DNA from: an uncultured Lachnospiraceae bacterium
GTDB taxonomy: Bacteria > Bacillota > Clostridia > Lachnospirales > Lachnospiraceae
Assembly (NCBI GenBank): GCA_947177165.1
Contig: CAMWTP010000006.1
Span: forward strand, 48,906-112,905
Direction: 5' to 3'
Length of the DNA stretch: 64,000 nucleotides
The notes under the pieces are model-generated. The model searched no databases, was not told the DNA's origin, and saw only the letters and a list, made by a program, of their open reading frames with translations. Both the position numbers and the translations under genes were made by a program. Shown here piece after piece: positions 41,051-50,211 of this stretch. Each line of letters starts with the position of its first letter. Position 1 is the first letter of the stretch.

Positions 41051-41668
41051 ATGGATAAGGGAGTTCCTTTTTGGGAAGAGGCATATCAGAATGAAAATGC
41101 AGTTGCTTTTTCGGCGGAACCAAATGTCACGCTCAAAGAATTTGGGTACTTACTCAGCAGACAATCGCAGATCATTGAAATTGGCTGTGGGGAAGGGCAG
41201 AACGTGTTATATCTGGCAAAGAATGGATATCGTTACGTCAATGCATTTGACCTATCGGAGTCCGGAATCGCAAAGTTACAGAAGCGATGCATAACAGAAG
41301 GCGTGCAGGTAAATGCGTTTACCGCTGATTTGACAACTTATCAGTTTGAGCGGCAGTATGATGTGATGATGTCCTTTGGAACCCTGCATTTTGTACAGAA
41401 AGAAGAGTGGAAAGCGTTTATAAACAGGGCGAAAGCATATACCACAACAGGCGGGATTCATATCATGCAGATTTTTACGGACACGGTACCAGCATCGGAG
41501 GATATTGCGCCGTTTGCAATTGGGTTAGCAAAAGACGGAGAAATCAGGGAGCTGTATAGCGATTGGGAAATTCTGCAGTTTCGGTCATACACATTTGAAG
41601 ATGAACACCCTGGTGTACCAAAACATCTGCATACGTCGAACAAAATTGTTGCACGAAAAAAGGGATAG
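41051..41668 (+). CDS. SAM-dependent methyltransferase
   Basis: IIEIGCGEGQNVLYLAKNG motif I; MMSFGTLHFV. Confidence 0.88.
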   Translation: MDKGVPFWEEAYQNENAVAFSAEPNVTLKEFGYLLSRQSQIIEIGCGEGQNVLYLAKNGYRYVNAFDLSESGIAKLQKRCITEGVQVNAFTADLTTYQFERQYDVMMSFGTLHFVQKEEWKAFINRAKAYTTTGGIHIMQIFTDTVPASEDIAPFAIGLAKDGEIRELYSDWEILQFRSYTFEDEHPGVPKHLHTSNKIVARKKG

Positions 41669-41719
41669 CAGTTTATTTTAGCCGAGATAACTCGCAGTCT
41701 GATTGGAGGAAGCCGTTCT

Positions 41720-42394
41720 ATGATAAAGGCAGTCATATTTGATATGTATGAGACGCTCATCACACATTACCAGAGTCCGCTCTATTTTGGGAAACAAATA
41801 GCAGCGGACTCTGGAATACCGGAAAGTAAGTTCCGGGAGCTGTGGGATGCGACAGAAAGTGACCGGACAATAGGAAAACTGACCCTGGAGGAAGTGATAG
41901 AGACCATCTTGAAGAACAATGGGTGTTATTCGAAGGAACTGTTCCAGAAGATTGTCCAAAAGCGCATTCAGGTAAAGGAAGAATGTTTCCGGCATTTACA
42001 TAGAGAAATTATTCCGCTGCTGAGCGGTTTAAAAGAAAGCGGAATGAAAGTGGGATTGATCAGCAACTGCTTTTCGGAAGAGGTAGCTGTAATCAGGAAA
42101 AGTATTCTATTTCCATATTTTGATGCTGCATGCCTGTCCTATGAGCAGAAGGTGCAAAAGCCTGATGCAGAAATATTCAGAAGATGTGTCAGCCAACTGA
42201 ATGTCAAAGCAGAAGAATGCCTGTATGTCGGCGATGGGGGCAGTCACGAATTGGAGGCTGCAAAGGAAATCGGAATGAACGCCGTTCAGGCCGTCTGGTA
42301 TCTGCAGGAAGGGACCAACCAGCCATGCGGAAGAAAGGCGGACTTCCAACAAATTGAAAATCCGCTGGAGCTGTTGAAGATTGTTTCGGTATAA
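41720..42394 (+). CDS. HAD-superfamily hydrolase
   Basis: AVIFDMYETL, GLISNCF, KPDAEIF, CLYVGDGGSHELEAAKEIGM. Confidence 0.9.
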   Translation: MIKAVIFDMYETLITHYQSPLYFGKQIAADSGIPESKFRELWDATESDRTIGKLTLEEVIETILKNNGCYSKELFQKIVQKRIQVKEECFRHLHREIIPLLSGLKESGMKVGLISNCFSEEVAVIRKSILFPYFDAACLSYEQKVQKPDAEIFRRCVSQLNVKAEECLYVGDGGSHELEAAKEIGMNAVQAVWYLQEGTNQPCGRKADFQQIENPLELLKIVSV

Positions 42395-42473
42395 TAAAAA
42401 CATTATTGTTGTAAGAAATTTACCGCAGTATATTTTTGTGTTATGATTAGAGTACGAAAGGAAAGGAAATAAA

Positions 42474-43376
42474 ATGGAATTTGATGCGGAAAAGCTGCGG
42501 AGGGATTTCGGGGCGAGCGATCAGAAAAGGGATGCGGGACTGACAACGCCGGACAATATCAGGCGGTACGACGATATTGTATATGGAAAATACGGTAAGT
42601 ATAATCTTCTTGACATTTACCATAAAAAGGATGTCACAGCACCGCAGAAAACGATTCTTGATATTCATGGCGGCGGGTGGACTTACGGGGACAAGGACGT
42701 GTACCAGCATTATTGTATGGATATGGCACAGAGAGGATTTACGGTTGTAAATTTCTCTTATCGTTTGTCACCGGAAAATCCGTTTCCAGCTGCGCTGGAG
42801 GATATCAACACCGTATTTACATGGGTTGCGGAAAACGCTGGCGCATACAATATTGACCTTGACAAAATCTGTGTTACCGGTGACTCCGCGGGGGCACAGC
42901 TGGCAAGCCAGTATTTGACGCTCTTGACGAGCAGTGCGTACCGCGAACTGTTTCCGATGCAGGTGCCATATGACCGGATCAGAGTAAAGGCGGTGGCGCT
43001 CAACTGCGGCTGTTATGATATGAAGAAATTTGTGGAAGCTGGAGGGGACAAACCGTTTTTGGCATATATAGACAAAGCGTTAACCGAGGAGCGGGATGTA
43101 ACGCTGGAGCGCATCGATGTCATAAAGTACATCAATGCAGATTTTCCGCCAGCATATGTCATGACGGCCGCGCATGACTTTTTAAGGGATTATGCGCAGC
43201 CCATGTATGAGCTGTTAAAGGAAAAGGGGATTGTCTGCGAGTACAGGCTGTATGGGAACGCTGAGGATCAACATATGGGACATGTGTTTCATTTGAACCA
43301 GCGGTTAGCGGAAGCGAAGATCTGTAATGATGATGAGTGCAGATTCTTTGACCGGATACTTAACAGTTCTTTATAA
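42474..43376 (+). CDS. Alpha/beta hydrolase (HSL/esterase-like)
   Basis: DIHGGGWTYGD, VTGDSAGAQLAS, ENPFPAALEDI. Confidence 0.9.
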   Translation: MEFDAEKLRRDFGASDQKRDAGLTTPDNIRRYDDIVYGKYGKYNLLDIYHKKDVTAPQKTILDIHGGGWTYGDKDVYQHYCMDMAQRGFTVVNFSYRLSPENPFPAALEDINTVFTWVAENAGAYNIDLDKICVTGDSAGAQLASQYLTLLTSSAYRELFPMQVPYDRIRVKAVALNCGCYDMKKFVEAGGDKPFLAYIDKALTEERDVTLERIDVIKYINADFPPAYVMTAAHDFLRDYAQPMYELLKEKGIVCEYRLYGNAEDQHMGHVFHLNQRLAEAKICNDDECRFFDRILNSSL

Positions 43377-43412
43377 ATCTTGTTGATACATCACGAAAGA
43401 AAGGAACCACAA

Positions 43413-44120
43413 ATGAATAATAAGAAATGGAAGCGATTTGACCAGCTGACAGTGAAGTGCTTTTATACTATAACAGGTATGGAAAAGGATCATGAATGCT
43501 GGAATCAGGCATTTGAACTTTTCAAGGAGCTCGTCAGTGACATGAAGCGTGAACAGCCAGATGGAAAATTAGAGTTGTATCAGGTGGACGATATCACGGA
43601 CTATGAATATGATGTGCAGGAATGGCTGGATGACTATCTGGACGAGCTTGATATGAACGGTGAATACGAGCGTCTCCTGGAAGTGTGCGATGCGCTTCTG
43701 GGGATGTTCTGCTGGGAGGATGGCGATTGGTCGGAAATAAAGTTCAGAAAAACATCTGTCTTAGGCGCGCTCAAGAGAAATGATGAGGCAGCAGCATTTT
43801 GCGGGCAATGGCTGGAAGATGAACCCGATAATATATCAGCGGTTACGGCGAGCGTATACGCGAGCCTTGCGCAGCATGATATGACAACAGCTGAAAAGCT
43901 GATCACACAGCATATTCATGAGGACACACAATGTACGGAAGAAAACGATATCTTATTTACGGCAGCGTCAGCTTACTATCAGGCAGCAGGGAAGAAGAAG
44001 GAGAAGAAGCGCATCGAACAGGCAATCAAGGCCTATGAAAAGTACCTGGAAGAGTATTGGATGGGCGGCGACGAGGATGAGGATGAGTTTGTGTGGGGAG
44101 ATGACGAGCTGCCATTCTAA
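43413..44120 (+). CDS. Conserved hypothetical, helical-repeat-like protein
   Basis: 246-aa ORF, probable start MNNKKWKRF at 43413. Confidence 0.65.
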   Translation: MNNKKWKRFDQLTVKCFYTITGMEKDHECWNQAFELFKELVSDMKREQPDGKLELYQVDDITDYEYDVQEWLDDYLDELDMNGEYERLLEVCDALLGMFCWEDGDWSEIKFRKTSVLGALKRNDEAAAFCGQWLEDEPDNISAVTASVYASLAQHDMTTAEKLITQHIHEDTQCTEENDILFTAASAYYQAAGKKKEKKRIEQAIKAYEKYLEEYWMGGDEDEDEFVWGDDELPF

Positions 44121-44246
44121 AACCCGTGAAATACGAAAGATTGATAAGAATAGCGCAAATCCGCATGTTAGCCTGTCAGGATTGGCAGAGATATTGAATG
44201 GCTATGAGAAATGATATAATCTAATATAAGAAAGGAATATAATAAA

Positions 44247-44945
44247 ATGAACAAAGTAGGCATTATCGGAGCGATGGAGCTTGAGGTTGCAGAGTTAAAG
44301 TCAAAAATGGAGGTCAAAAATGTCGTTGAAAAAGCCGGCATGAAGTTCCATGAGGGTGTCCTGAATGGAAAAGATGTGGTTATCGTACAGTGCGGCATCG
44401 GAAAGGTCAACGCCGGTATCTGCGTGCAGATTCTTGCGGATATGTTTGGTATTGACGCAGTGATCAATACAGGTGTTGCCGGTTCGCTGCGCGCGGAAAT
44501 CAATATCGGAGACATTGTTGTTTCGACAGATGCGTGTGAACATGATATGGATGTCAGCGCACTTGGCTATGAGCCAGGCATCATTCCGCAGATGGAGACA
44601 TCCTTCTTCAAGGCGGACAGAAAGCTCGCTGAGGAGGCGATTGCAGTCTGCAGGGAAGTAAATCCGGAGATTGGCGTGTACGAAGGGCGTGTACTCAGCG
44701 GCGATCAGTTTATATCAGACGGCGCAGTGAAGGACAGGCTGATTGGGCAGTTTGATGGTTCCTGTGCGGAGATGGAGGGCGCTGCGATAGCGCACGCGGC
44801 ATTTTTGAACAAGATTCCTTACGTGGTGCTTCGCGCAATTTCGGACAAGGCGGACGGAAGCGCTCATATGGATTATCCGGAGTTTGAGCGCGCAGCGGCA
44901 GCGCACTGCGCGAAGCTTGTGGAAAATCTGGTTATGAGGTTGTAA
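44247..44945 (+). CDS. mtnN: 5'-methylthioadenosine/S-adenosylhomocysteine nucleosidase
   Basis: KVGIIGAMELEVAEL, VNTGVAGSL, SGDQFI, CAEMEGAAIAHAA, ISDKADGSA. Confidence 0.94.
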   Translation: MNKVGIIGAMELEVAELKSKMEVKNVVEKAGMKFHEGVLNGKDVVIVQCGIGKVNAGICVQILADMFGIDAVINTGVAGSLRAEINIGDIVVSTDACEHDMDVSALGYEPGIIPQMETSFFKADRKLAEEAIAVCREVNPEIGVYEGRVLSGDQFISDGAVKDRLIGQFDGSCAEMEGAAIAHAAFLNKIPYVVLRAISDKADGSAHMDYPEFERAAAAHCAKLVENLVMRL

Positions 44946-45017
44946 TGCGGGCTGTATGCTAATGGAGATTCTGTTATGCCAGTTAGTGGCGAATGAGTCC
45001 GTTCGTCTGTAAAAGAG

Positions 45018-45042
45018 CAGGGAAGAAATTCCCTGTTTTTTT
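45018..45042 (+). terminator. Rho-independent terminator
   Basis: CAGGGAA-gaaa-TTCCCTG followed by T7. Confidence 0.8.
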
Positions 45043-45202
45043 ATCCACAGGGTCGTATCAGGAAATTCGTTGATGCATCATAGTTACGGTTCACTTTTAC
45101 TTATAAACTTGAAAAATGATTGCTGTTTTGGGCAATATTACTTATAATAGAAATAACAGTCTGGGTGGCAGAATGAAGTGAAGAGATGTGGAGGTATATG
45201 GT

Positions 45203-47191
45203 ATGGGAATACATTTTGGTGTGGACTATTATCCGGAGCACTGGCCGCGGGAGCGCTGGGAGACGGATGCGAAACTGATGAAGGAAATGGGCGTACAGGT
45301 GGTGCGCATGGCGGAATTTTCGTGGTTCAGGATGGAGCCTGCGGAGGGGGAGTTTCACTTTGAGTGGCTCGAGGAAGCGGTGGCACTTCTTGACAGTTAT
45401 GGGATTAAGTCGATACTCGGCACGCCCACCGCGGCGCCTCCGGCGTGGATTATCGAGAAAAATCCCGAGATACAGCCGATTGACAGACAGGGAAGGCGCA
45501 GGCACTTTGGCGGCCGGCATCACGACTGTCAGTCCAACCCGAACTATCGCGTGCATGTCAGAAGATTTGTGACAGCTTTTGCGCAAAGATTTGCCGATAA
45601 TCCGGGTGTGATCGGGTGGCAGATTGACAATGAGCTTGGAAATTCGCATGGAGATCTGTGTATGTGCAGCTCCTGCAGACGGCTGTTTCAGAAGTGGCTT
45701 GGCAGAAAATACGGCACGATTGAGGCATTAAATGAAGCGTGGGGCACGGCCTTCTGGAGTCAGGGGTACAACCGTTTTGAGCAGATTGGAACGCCGCTGA
45801 TCACGGCTGTCGGTGAGAATCCTTCTGCGATGCTCGACTGGAAATGCTACTGCTCGGATTTGATCGTAAACTTTGCGGACTGGCAGGCGGAGATTATCCG
45901 GAAATATTGTCCGAATCACTTTATCACGCACAATTTCATGTGCTTTGACAACAAGGTTGACTATTACGACCTGGCTGGACTGATGGATTTTGTGTCCAAC
46001 GACATCTATCCGGCGGGGCACTGGCAGAAGCAGCCTCACCAGCCGGACAATGAGCTTGCGGCCTGCCATGACGTGATACGCGGCTACAAGAAAAAGCCGT
46101 TCTGGATGATGGAGCAGCAGTCCGGCATGGCTGGCTGGGAAATCATGGGCAGGGCGCTGGAGCCTGGACAGATGTCTGCGTGGGCGATGCAGTCGGTGGC
46201 GCATGGCGCGGATGCAGTTGTCTTTTTCCGGTGGCGGACGTGCGCGATGGGCACGGAACAGTACTGGCATGGAATTCTGGGACACAGCGGCAGACCAGGC
46301 AGGATTTATCATGAGGCGAAAAAGCTGACACAGACGTTTGCAAAATACATGGATGACTTTGAGGGAACGATGCCGAATCCGGAGGTTGCCATTGTCCACA
46401 ATTTCCGCCAGAATTACGCGCTGGATATTCAGCCAAACCATCCGCAGCTTCGCTATGTGGAGCAGCTTCAGAAATATTACAAGGCTTTGTATGAAAAGAA
46501 AATACCGGTGGATTTCGTGCAGGATATGGATGACTTGTCAAAGTATAAGCTTGTGATTGCACCGCTGCAGTATCTGATGACGCCGGAGCTGGAGCAGCAC
46601 TATATGGACTATGTGGCAAATGGCGGGCATCTGGTGCTGACAATGCGCACCGGGGTGAAGGACGCAACCAATCTGTGCATGACAGACCGCGAGCTTCCGG
46701 GAAGGCTTGGCGATCTGTGCGGCATCGAAGTGCCGGAGTATGACTGTCTGCTGGAGACGACAGGCGGCGTGCTCTACGGCAAGAAAGAATATGAGGTCGA
46801 GAAATGGTGCGATATCATAGAGCTCAAGGGGGCAAGCCAGATTGCGGAGTACTCGAAAGGCTTTTACAGGCAGACACCAGCGATCACGGAAAACAGGTTT
46901 GGCAGCGGGATTGCGTGGTACGTGGGCACGGAGCCGGGCGAGGAGCTTATGGAGGATATCATGACATACATGACCGGAGTCTGTGAGATTGAGACGCTCG
47001 GCACGGCGGCAGACGGCGTGGAGATGATGACGCGCGAGAGCGACGACAAGGTATGGCTGTTTGTCATCAACCACACAAATGACGAGCAGGTTTATCATCT
47101 GCATGGGATGTACACACTTCTCGAGGGGGAGAAGGAGGAATTGCTGCGGCCTTATGAAGTGCAGCTCTTTGTCGGAAATAAGCACAGGTAA
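45203..47191 (+). CDS. GH42 beta-galactosidase
   Basis: GIHFGVDYYPEHWPRERWETDAKLMKEMGVQVVRMAEFSW; GWQIDNELGN; C-terminus GMYTLLEGEKEELLRPYEVQLFVGNKHR. Confidence 0.94.
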   Translation: MGIHFGVDYYPEHWPRERWETDAKLMKEMGVQVVRMAEFSWFRMEPAEGEFHFEWLEEAVALLDSYGIKSILGTPTAAPPAWIIEKNPEIQPIDRQGRRRHFGGRHHDCQSNPNYRVHVRRFVTAFAQRFADNPGVIGWQIDNELGNSHGDLCMCSSCRRLFQKWLGRKYGTIEALNEAWGTAFWSQGYNRFEQIGTPLITAVGENPSAMLDWKCYCSDLIVNFADWQAEIIRKYCPNHFITHNFMCFDNKVDYYDLAGLMDFVSNDIYPAGHWQKQPHQPDNELAACHDVIRGYKKKPFWMMEQQSGMAGWEIMGRALEPGQMSAWAMQSVAHGADAVVFFRWRTCAMGTEQYWHGILGHSGRPGRIYHEAKKLTQTFAKYMDDFEGTMPNPEVAIVHNFRQNYALDIQPNHPQLRYVEQLQKYYKALYEKKIPVDFVQDMDDLSKYKLVIAPLQYLMTPELEQHYMDYVANGGHLVLTMRTGVKDATNLCMTDRELPGRLGDLCGIEVPEYDCLLETTGGVLYGKKEYEVEKWCDIIELKGASQIAEYSKGFYRQTPAITENRFGSGIAWYVGTEPGEELMEDIMTYMTGVCEIETLGTAADGVEMMTRESDDKVWLFVINHTNDEQVYHLHGMYTLLEGEKEELLRPYEVQLFVGNKHR

Positions 47192-47317
47192 TATTCTGCA
47201 TAAGTAATATGATATGATTTTTCTGTACGATATTGACACCGAAATGTGAAGGCTTTCAATTTTTCATTTCAGTGTTTTTGATTGATTTTCAGTGAGCGAG
47301 TATGAACGAAAGAGTGG

Positions 47318-48055
47318 ATGAGTATGGGATTTCCGGTGAGAATAGCGATATGTGATGATGAGGTAATTTACAGAGAAAGTCTGAAGACAGAATGTAGAAT
47401 GTTTTTTACAGAATACAGTCATGAAAGCCTTTGGCCCGGAGTAGCAGAAATTTCTGAATTTTCAACGGGCAGAGAGTTGATCGCATCCGACCATGATTAT
47501 GATATTTTATTCCTGGATATTGAAATGCCGGGGCAGGATGGAATCAGCGTAAAAGAATATTTTGCGGAGTATCATGAAAAAACGCGGGTTATATTTATGA
47601 CCTGCCACGATGAGCGGGTCATGGAGGCATTTGGAAAGAACGTTGTCAGTTTTCTCGTAAAACCGTTGAATAGCAAAGCCTTTCGAAAGGTATTGAAAAA
47701 AACGTTGGATGACATATGCGGACGGGTGTTGGAACTTGAAGAAAATGGGGAACCTTTGATTATTCCGGTGAGACAGATTAAATACATTGAAGCACAAGAC
47801 AAGTATACTATGGCAGTTATGGAAAACAAACGCTATCTGTTGCGGAGGACAATGAAATTTTGGGAAGAGACGCTGCCCCATCAGGACTTTTGCCGTATCC
47901 ATAAATCATATTTGCTGAATCTGGATTATTTTGAGAAAGCAGGAGATCAGATAGTATTGGATAAAGATAAGACAGTGAAACTCAGCAGAAAAATGAAACG
48001 GGAAATTTTGGAGCAGTATCGGGAGTACCTGCGGAGGAAAGTAAGGGTGATGTAA
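47318..48055 (+). CDS. LytTR-family response regulator
   Basis: IAICDDEVIYRESL, YDILFLDIEMPGQDGISV, SFLVKPL; LytTR DFCRIHKSYLLNLDYFEKA. Confidence 0.92.
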   Translation: MSMGFPVRIAICDDEVIYRESLKTECRMFFTEYSHESLWPGVAEISEFSTGRELIASDHDYDILFLDIEMPGQDGISVKEYFAEYHEKTRVIFMTCHDERVMEAFGKNVVSFLVKPLNSKAFRKVLKKTLDDICGRVLELEENGEPLIIPVRQIKYIEAQDKYTMAVMENKRYLLRRTMKFWEETLPHQDFCRIHKSYLLNLDYFEKAGDQIVLDKDKTVKLSRKMKREILEQYREYLRRKVRVM

Positions 48056-49366
48056 ATGACGGATTCGGCCTGCAGGATTGTTTATTGCATAATGTATGCT
48101 GTGGAACTGTTTTTCGTTGGGGAAGCGGCCTTTCATAACAGGGTAAAAGAAAAGATACGGTATGTGGTAATGATTGCAGTGTATGTATCTGTCATTATCC
48201 CAACAGTGTTGTTTATGGATGATTATTTCCTGATCGAACTGGGACTGAATGCGGCAATTTATCTTTTTTTGTTCCAAGGAAAAATTACATTGCGGCTGGC
48301 TCATTTTTTGGGGGTATACATATTTACAAGCGCCATAGAAGGCATGGTAAGTGGAATTGGGATTTTTTGGCTGATGACGCCTTTAAAGAGTTTTCATGTA
48401 AGCGCTGTCAGGTCAGAAATAGTCAGACTTTTGCTGGCAATTGTGAGTGCAGTTTGTACATTATATATCATTCGTAAGAAGTGGGCGCAAAAGTTAATTG
48501 GTTATTTATGTGCATTGAAGTGGTATCAGTACATAGCGGTTATTTTACTCACTATGAGCAGCATACTTTTGTTAGTGATCAGCGAGGTGCTTTTAGAGTA
48601 TATTGACAATAGTAGTAAAATCGGGATTCTGTTGTTTGTTACAGTCATTATTCTATTGGGAACCACTTTTGTCGGGATTTTTTACTTTGCATTCAGTATC
48701 TATAGCAAAAACTATTATCTAAGGCAGAATCAATTAAAAGAGGAGATTATTTATTCCCAGCAGAAATATTATCGGAAAATTTATGAAAGTGATAGGGAAT
48801 TGCGGAAATTTCGCCATGATATCCGTTCCCAATTAGGATGTTTACAACTTATGTTAGCGGATGGAAATACAAAGCAGGCAATGGAATACTTAGATAAGAT
48901 AGGAAATCATTTTGAGAAATTGACACTTCAGGCATTTCATACCGGAAGTGAGATATTGGATGTCATTATAGGTCAGAAATATTTGGAATCGAAGAAGAAA
49001 GGCATCGGAATCATAGTTGAAGGTAAAATGAGCACAACGGATTTTATTGATATATATGATTTGTGTGTGCTCTTTTCCAATGCACTTGATAACAGTATAG
49101 AAGCATGTGAAAGACTACAGGATAGAGAAAAGGTTATTACTGTATCGATCGTGCTCCATAGGAAGGTGATGTTTTTCCAGTTTATGAATCCGGCAACACC
49201 GGAAATGTATGAGATTTTAAAACAGGGAAGGACAAGCAAGAAAGACAGTCAAAAGCATGGGTTTGGTGTGGAAAATATGCGGACAATCGTTAACAGGAAT
49301 GGAGGAGAGATGAAATATATTTGGAAAGATGAAACGCTGATTTTGGAAATTTATTTTGAACTTTAA
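48056..49366 (+). CDS. GHKL-domain (AgrC-like) sensor histidine kinase
   Basis: Multi-TM N-terminus; FRHDIRSQLGCLQLM; VLFSNALDNSIEACERL; HGFGVENMRTIV. Confidence 0.9.
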   Translation: MTDSACRIVYCIMYAVELFFVGEAAFHNRVKEKIRYVVMIAVYVSVIIPTVLFMDDYFLIELGLNAAIYLFLFQGKITLRLAHFLGVYIFTSAIEGMVSGIGIFWLMTPLKSFHVSAVRSEIVRLLLAIVSAVCTLYIIRKKWAQKLIGYLCALKWYQYIAVILLTMSSILLLVISEVLLEYIDNSSKIGILLFVTVIILLGTTFVGIFYFAFSIYSKNYYLRQNQLKEEIIYSQQKYYRKIYESDRELRKFRHDIRSQLGCLQLMLADGNTKQAMEYLDKIGNHFEKLTLQAFHTGSEILDVIIGQKYLESKKKGIGIIVEGKMSTTDFIDIYDLCVLFSNALDNSIEACERLQDREKVITVSIVLHRKVMFFQFMNPATPEMYEILKQGRTSKKDSQKHGFGVENMRTIVNRNGGEMKYIWKDETLILEIYFEL

Positions 49367-49466
49367 ATGCTGTACTAGAGCACTTCGCGACAAAAAAATG
49401 TATTACACGACAAAGATATTGCCTGGGAAAATTTAATGTTGTAGTCTGTTTTTAGGAGGTGGAAAA

Positions 49467-49532
49467 ATGATTCAGACATATTCGATGTACACAACATTTT
49501 CAGCTTGGGTTTTAAAGTATTTTGGGATTTGA
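49467..49532 (+). CDS. 21-aa peptide ORF MIQTYSMYTTFSAWVLKYFGI (candidate signal or leaderless peptide)
   Basis: ATG at 49467 preceded by TTTAGGAGGTGGAAAA; TGA at 49530-49532; directly downstream of histidine kinase. Confidence 0.4.
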   Translation: MIQTYSMYTTFSAWVLKYFGI

Positions 49533-49858
49533 TATAAGCTAAAGTATGATTATTTGGTATAATATCCCTATTTAATTTTGACAAGTGTGATTCTTTGTGC
49601 TGCCATATAAGGTATTAATGTTGGTCAAAAGATATGTTAGAATGATCCGCGGATACAGCAAAATCAGTATTTGGGAGATTCTAATATACAAAAAATATAT
49701 AGTAATTGACTGACTTAAAGTTGATGTAATAATGTTAGAAACTGAATAGAAATATTTCAGACAAGATCATATGAAACTTGGGCAGCACATCATACTTGTT
49801 ATTGTCTGATTTATTTCAAAAGGTTTCTGCACGACAGGAAAGGAGTAAGTGAAAGTAT

Positions 49859-49999
49859 ATGAAGACATTAAAAAAGCTTAATAATGGATCCGATGCTTGT
49901 ACACTGGAAACATTTGGGTGCTATTGTGTATGTTCATGTTGGTGGTTTGGTTCGGTAAGTAGCTCACAGAGTGGCGCTAGTTCTGGAGCAGGCAATTAA
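49859..49999 (+). CDS. Cys-rich RiPP precursor 1 (Clo7bot-like)
   Basis: MKTLKKLNNGSDACTLETFGCYCVCSCWWFGSVSSSQSGASSGAGN (46 aa); AGGAAAGGAG upstream; tandem with similar peptide; upstream of rSAM and ABC genes. Confidence 0.8.
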   Translation: MKTLKKLNNGSDACTLETFGCYCVCSCWWFGSVSSSQSGASSGAGN

Positions 50000-50010
50000 G
50001 GAGGAAGAGT

Positions 50011-50157
50011 ATGAAGAAACTTAAAAAAACTACATATCATGTAGAAAATACGTTGGAAATGTATGCATGTAGCTGTGGTTGTAGTTGCCAGTGTTGGTTT
50101 TCTGTAACAGGTAATTTTGAACAGACATATGATTCAGCTACGAGTCATTCTAATTAG
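50011..50157 (+). CDS. Cys-rich RiPP precursor 2 (Clo7bot-like)
   Basis: MKKLKKTTYHVENTLEMYACSCGCSCQCWFSVTGNFEQTYDSATSHSN (48 aa); AAGGAGGAAG immediately upstream. Confidence 0.82.
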   Translation: MKKLKKTTYHVENTLEMYACSCGCSCQCWFSVTGNFEQTYDSATSHSN

Positions 50158-50160
50158 TAC

Positions 50161-50202
50161 TATTTAAAGAATGTTTGGCGAAAGCCAAACATTCTTTAAA
50201 TA
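50161..50202 (+). promoter_or_regulatory. Perfect 19-bp hairpin with GAAA tetraloop between precursor and exporter genes
   Basis: TATTTAAAGAATGTTTGGC-GAAA-GCCAAACATTCTTTAAATA; no downstream T-tract. Confidence 0.85.
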
Positions 50203-50211
50203 AGAAATGGA

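Noticed and set aside
45101-47239. Minus-strand ORFs opposite the GH42 gene (for example 45728..46441 and 46538..47239)
   Set aside because: Shadow ORFs in a GC-richer coding region; no recognisable domain
49859-50157. Interpretation of the two Cys-rich peptides as metallothioneins
   Set aside because: Leader-like N-termini and linkage to radical SAM and ABC exporter genes fit RiPP precursors better
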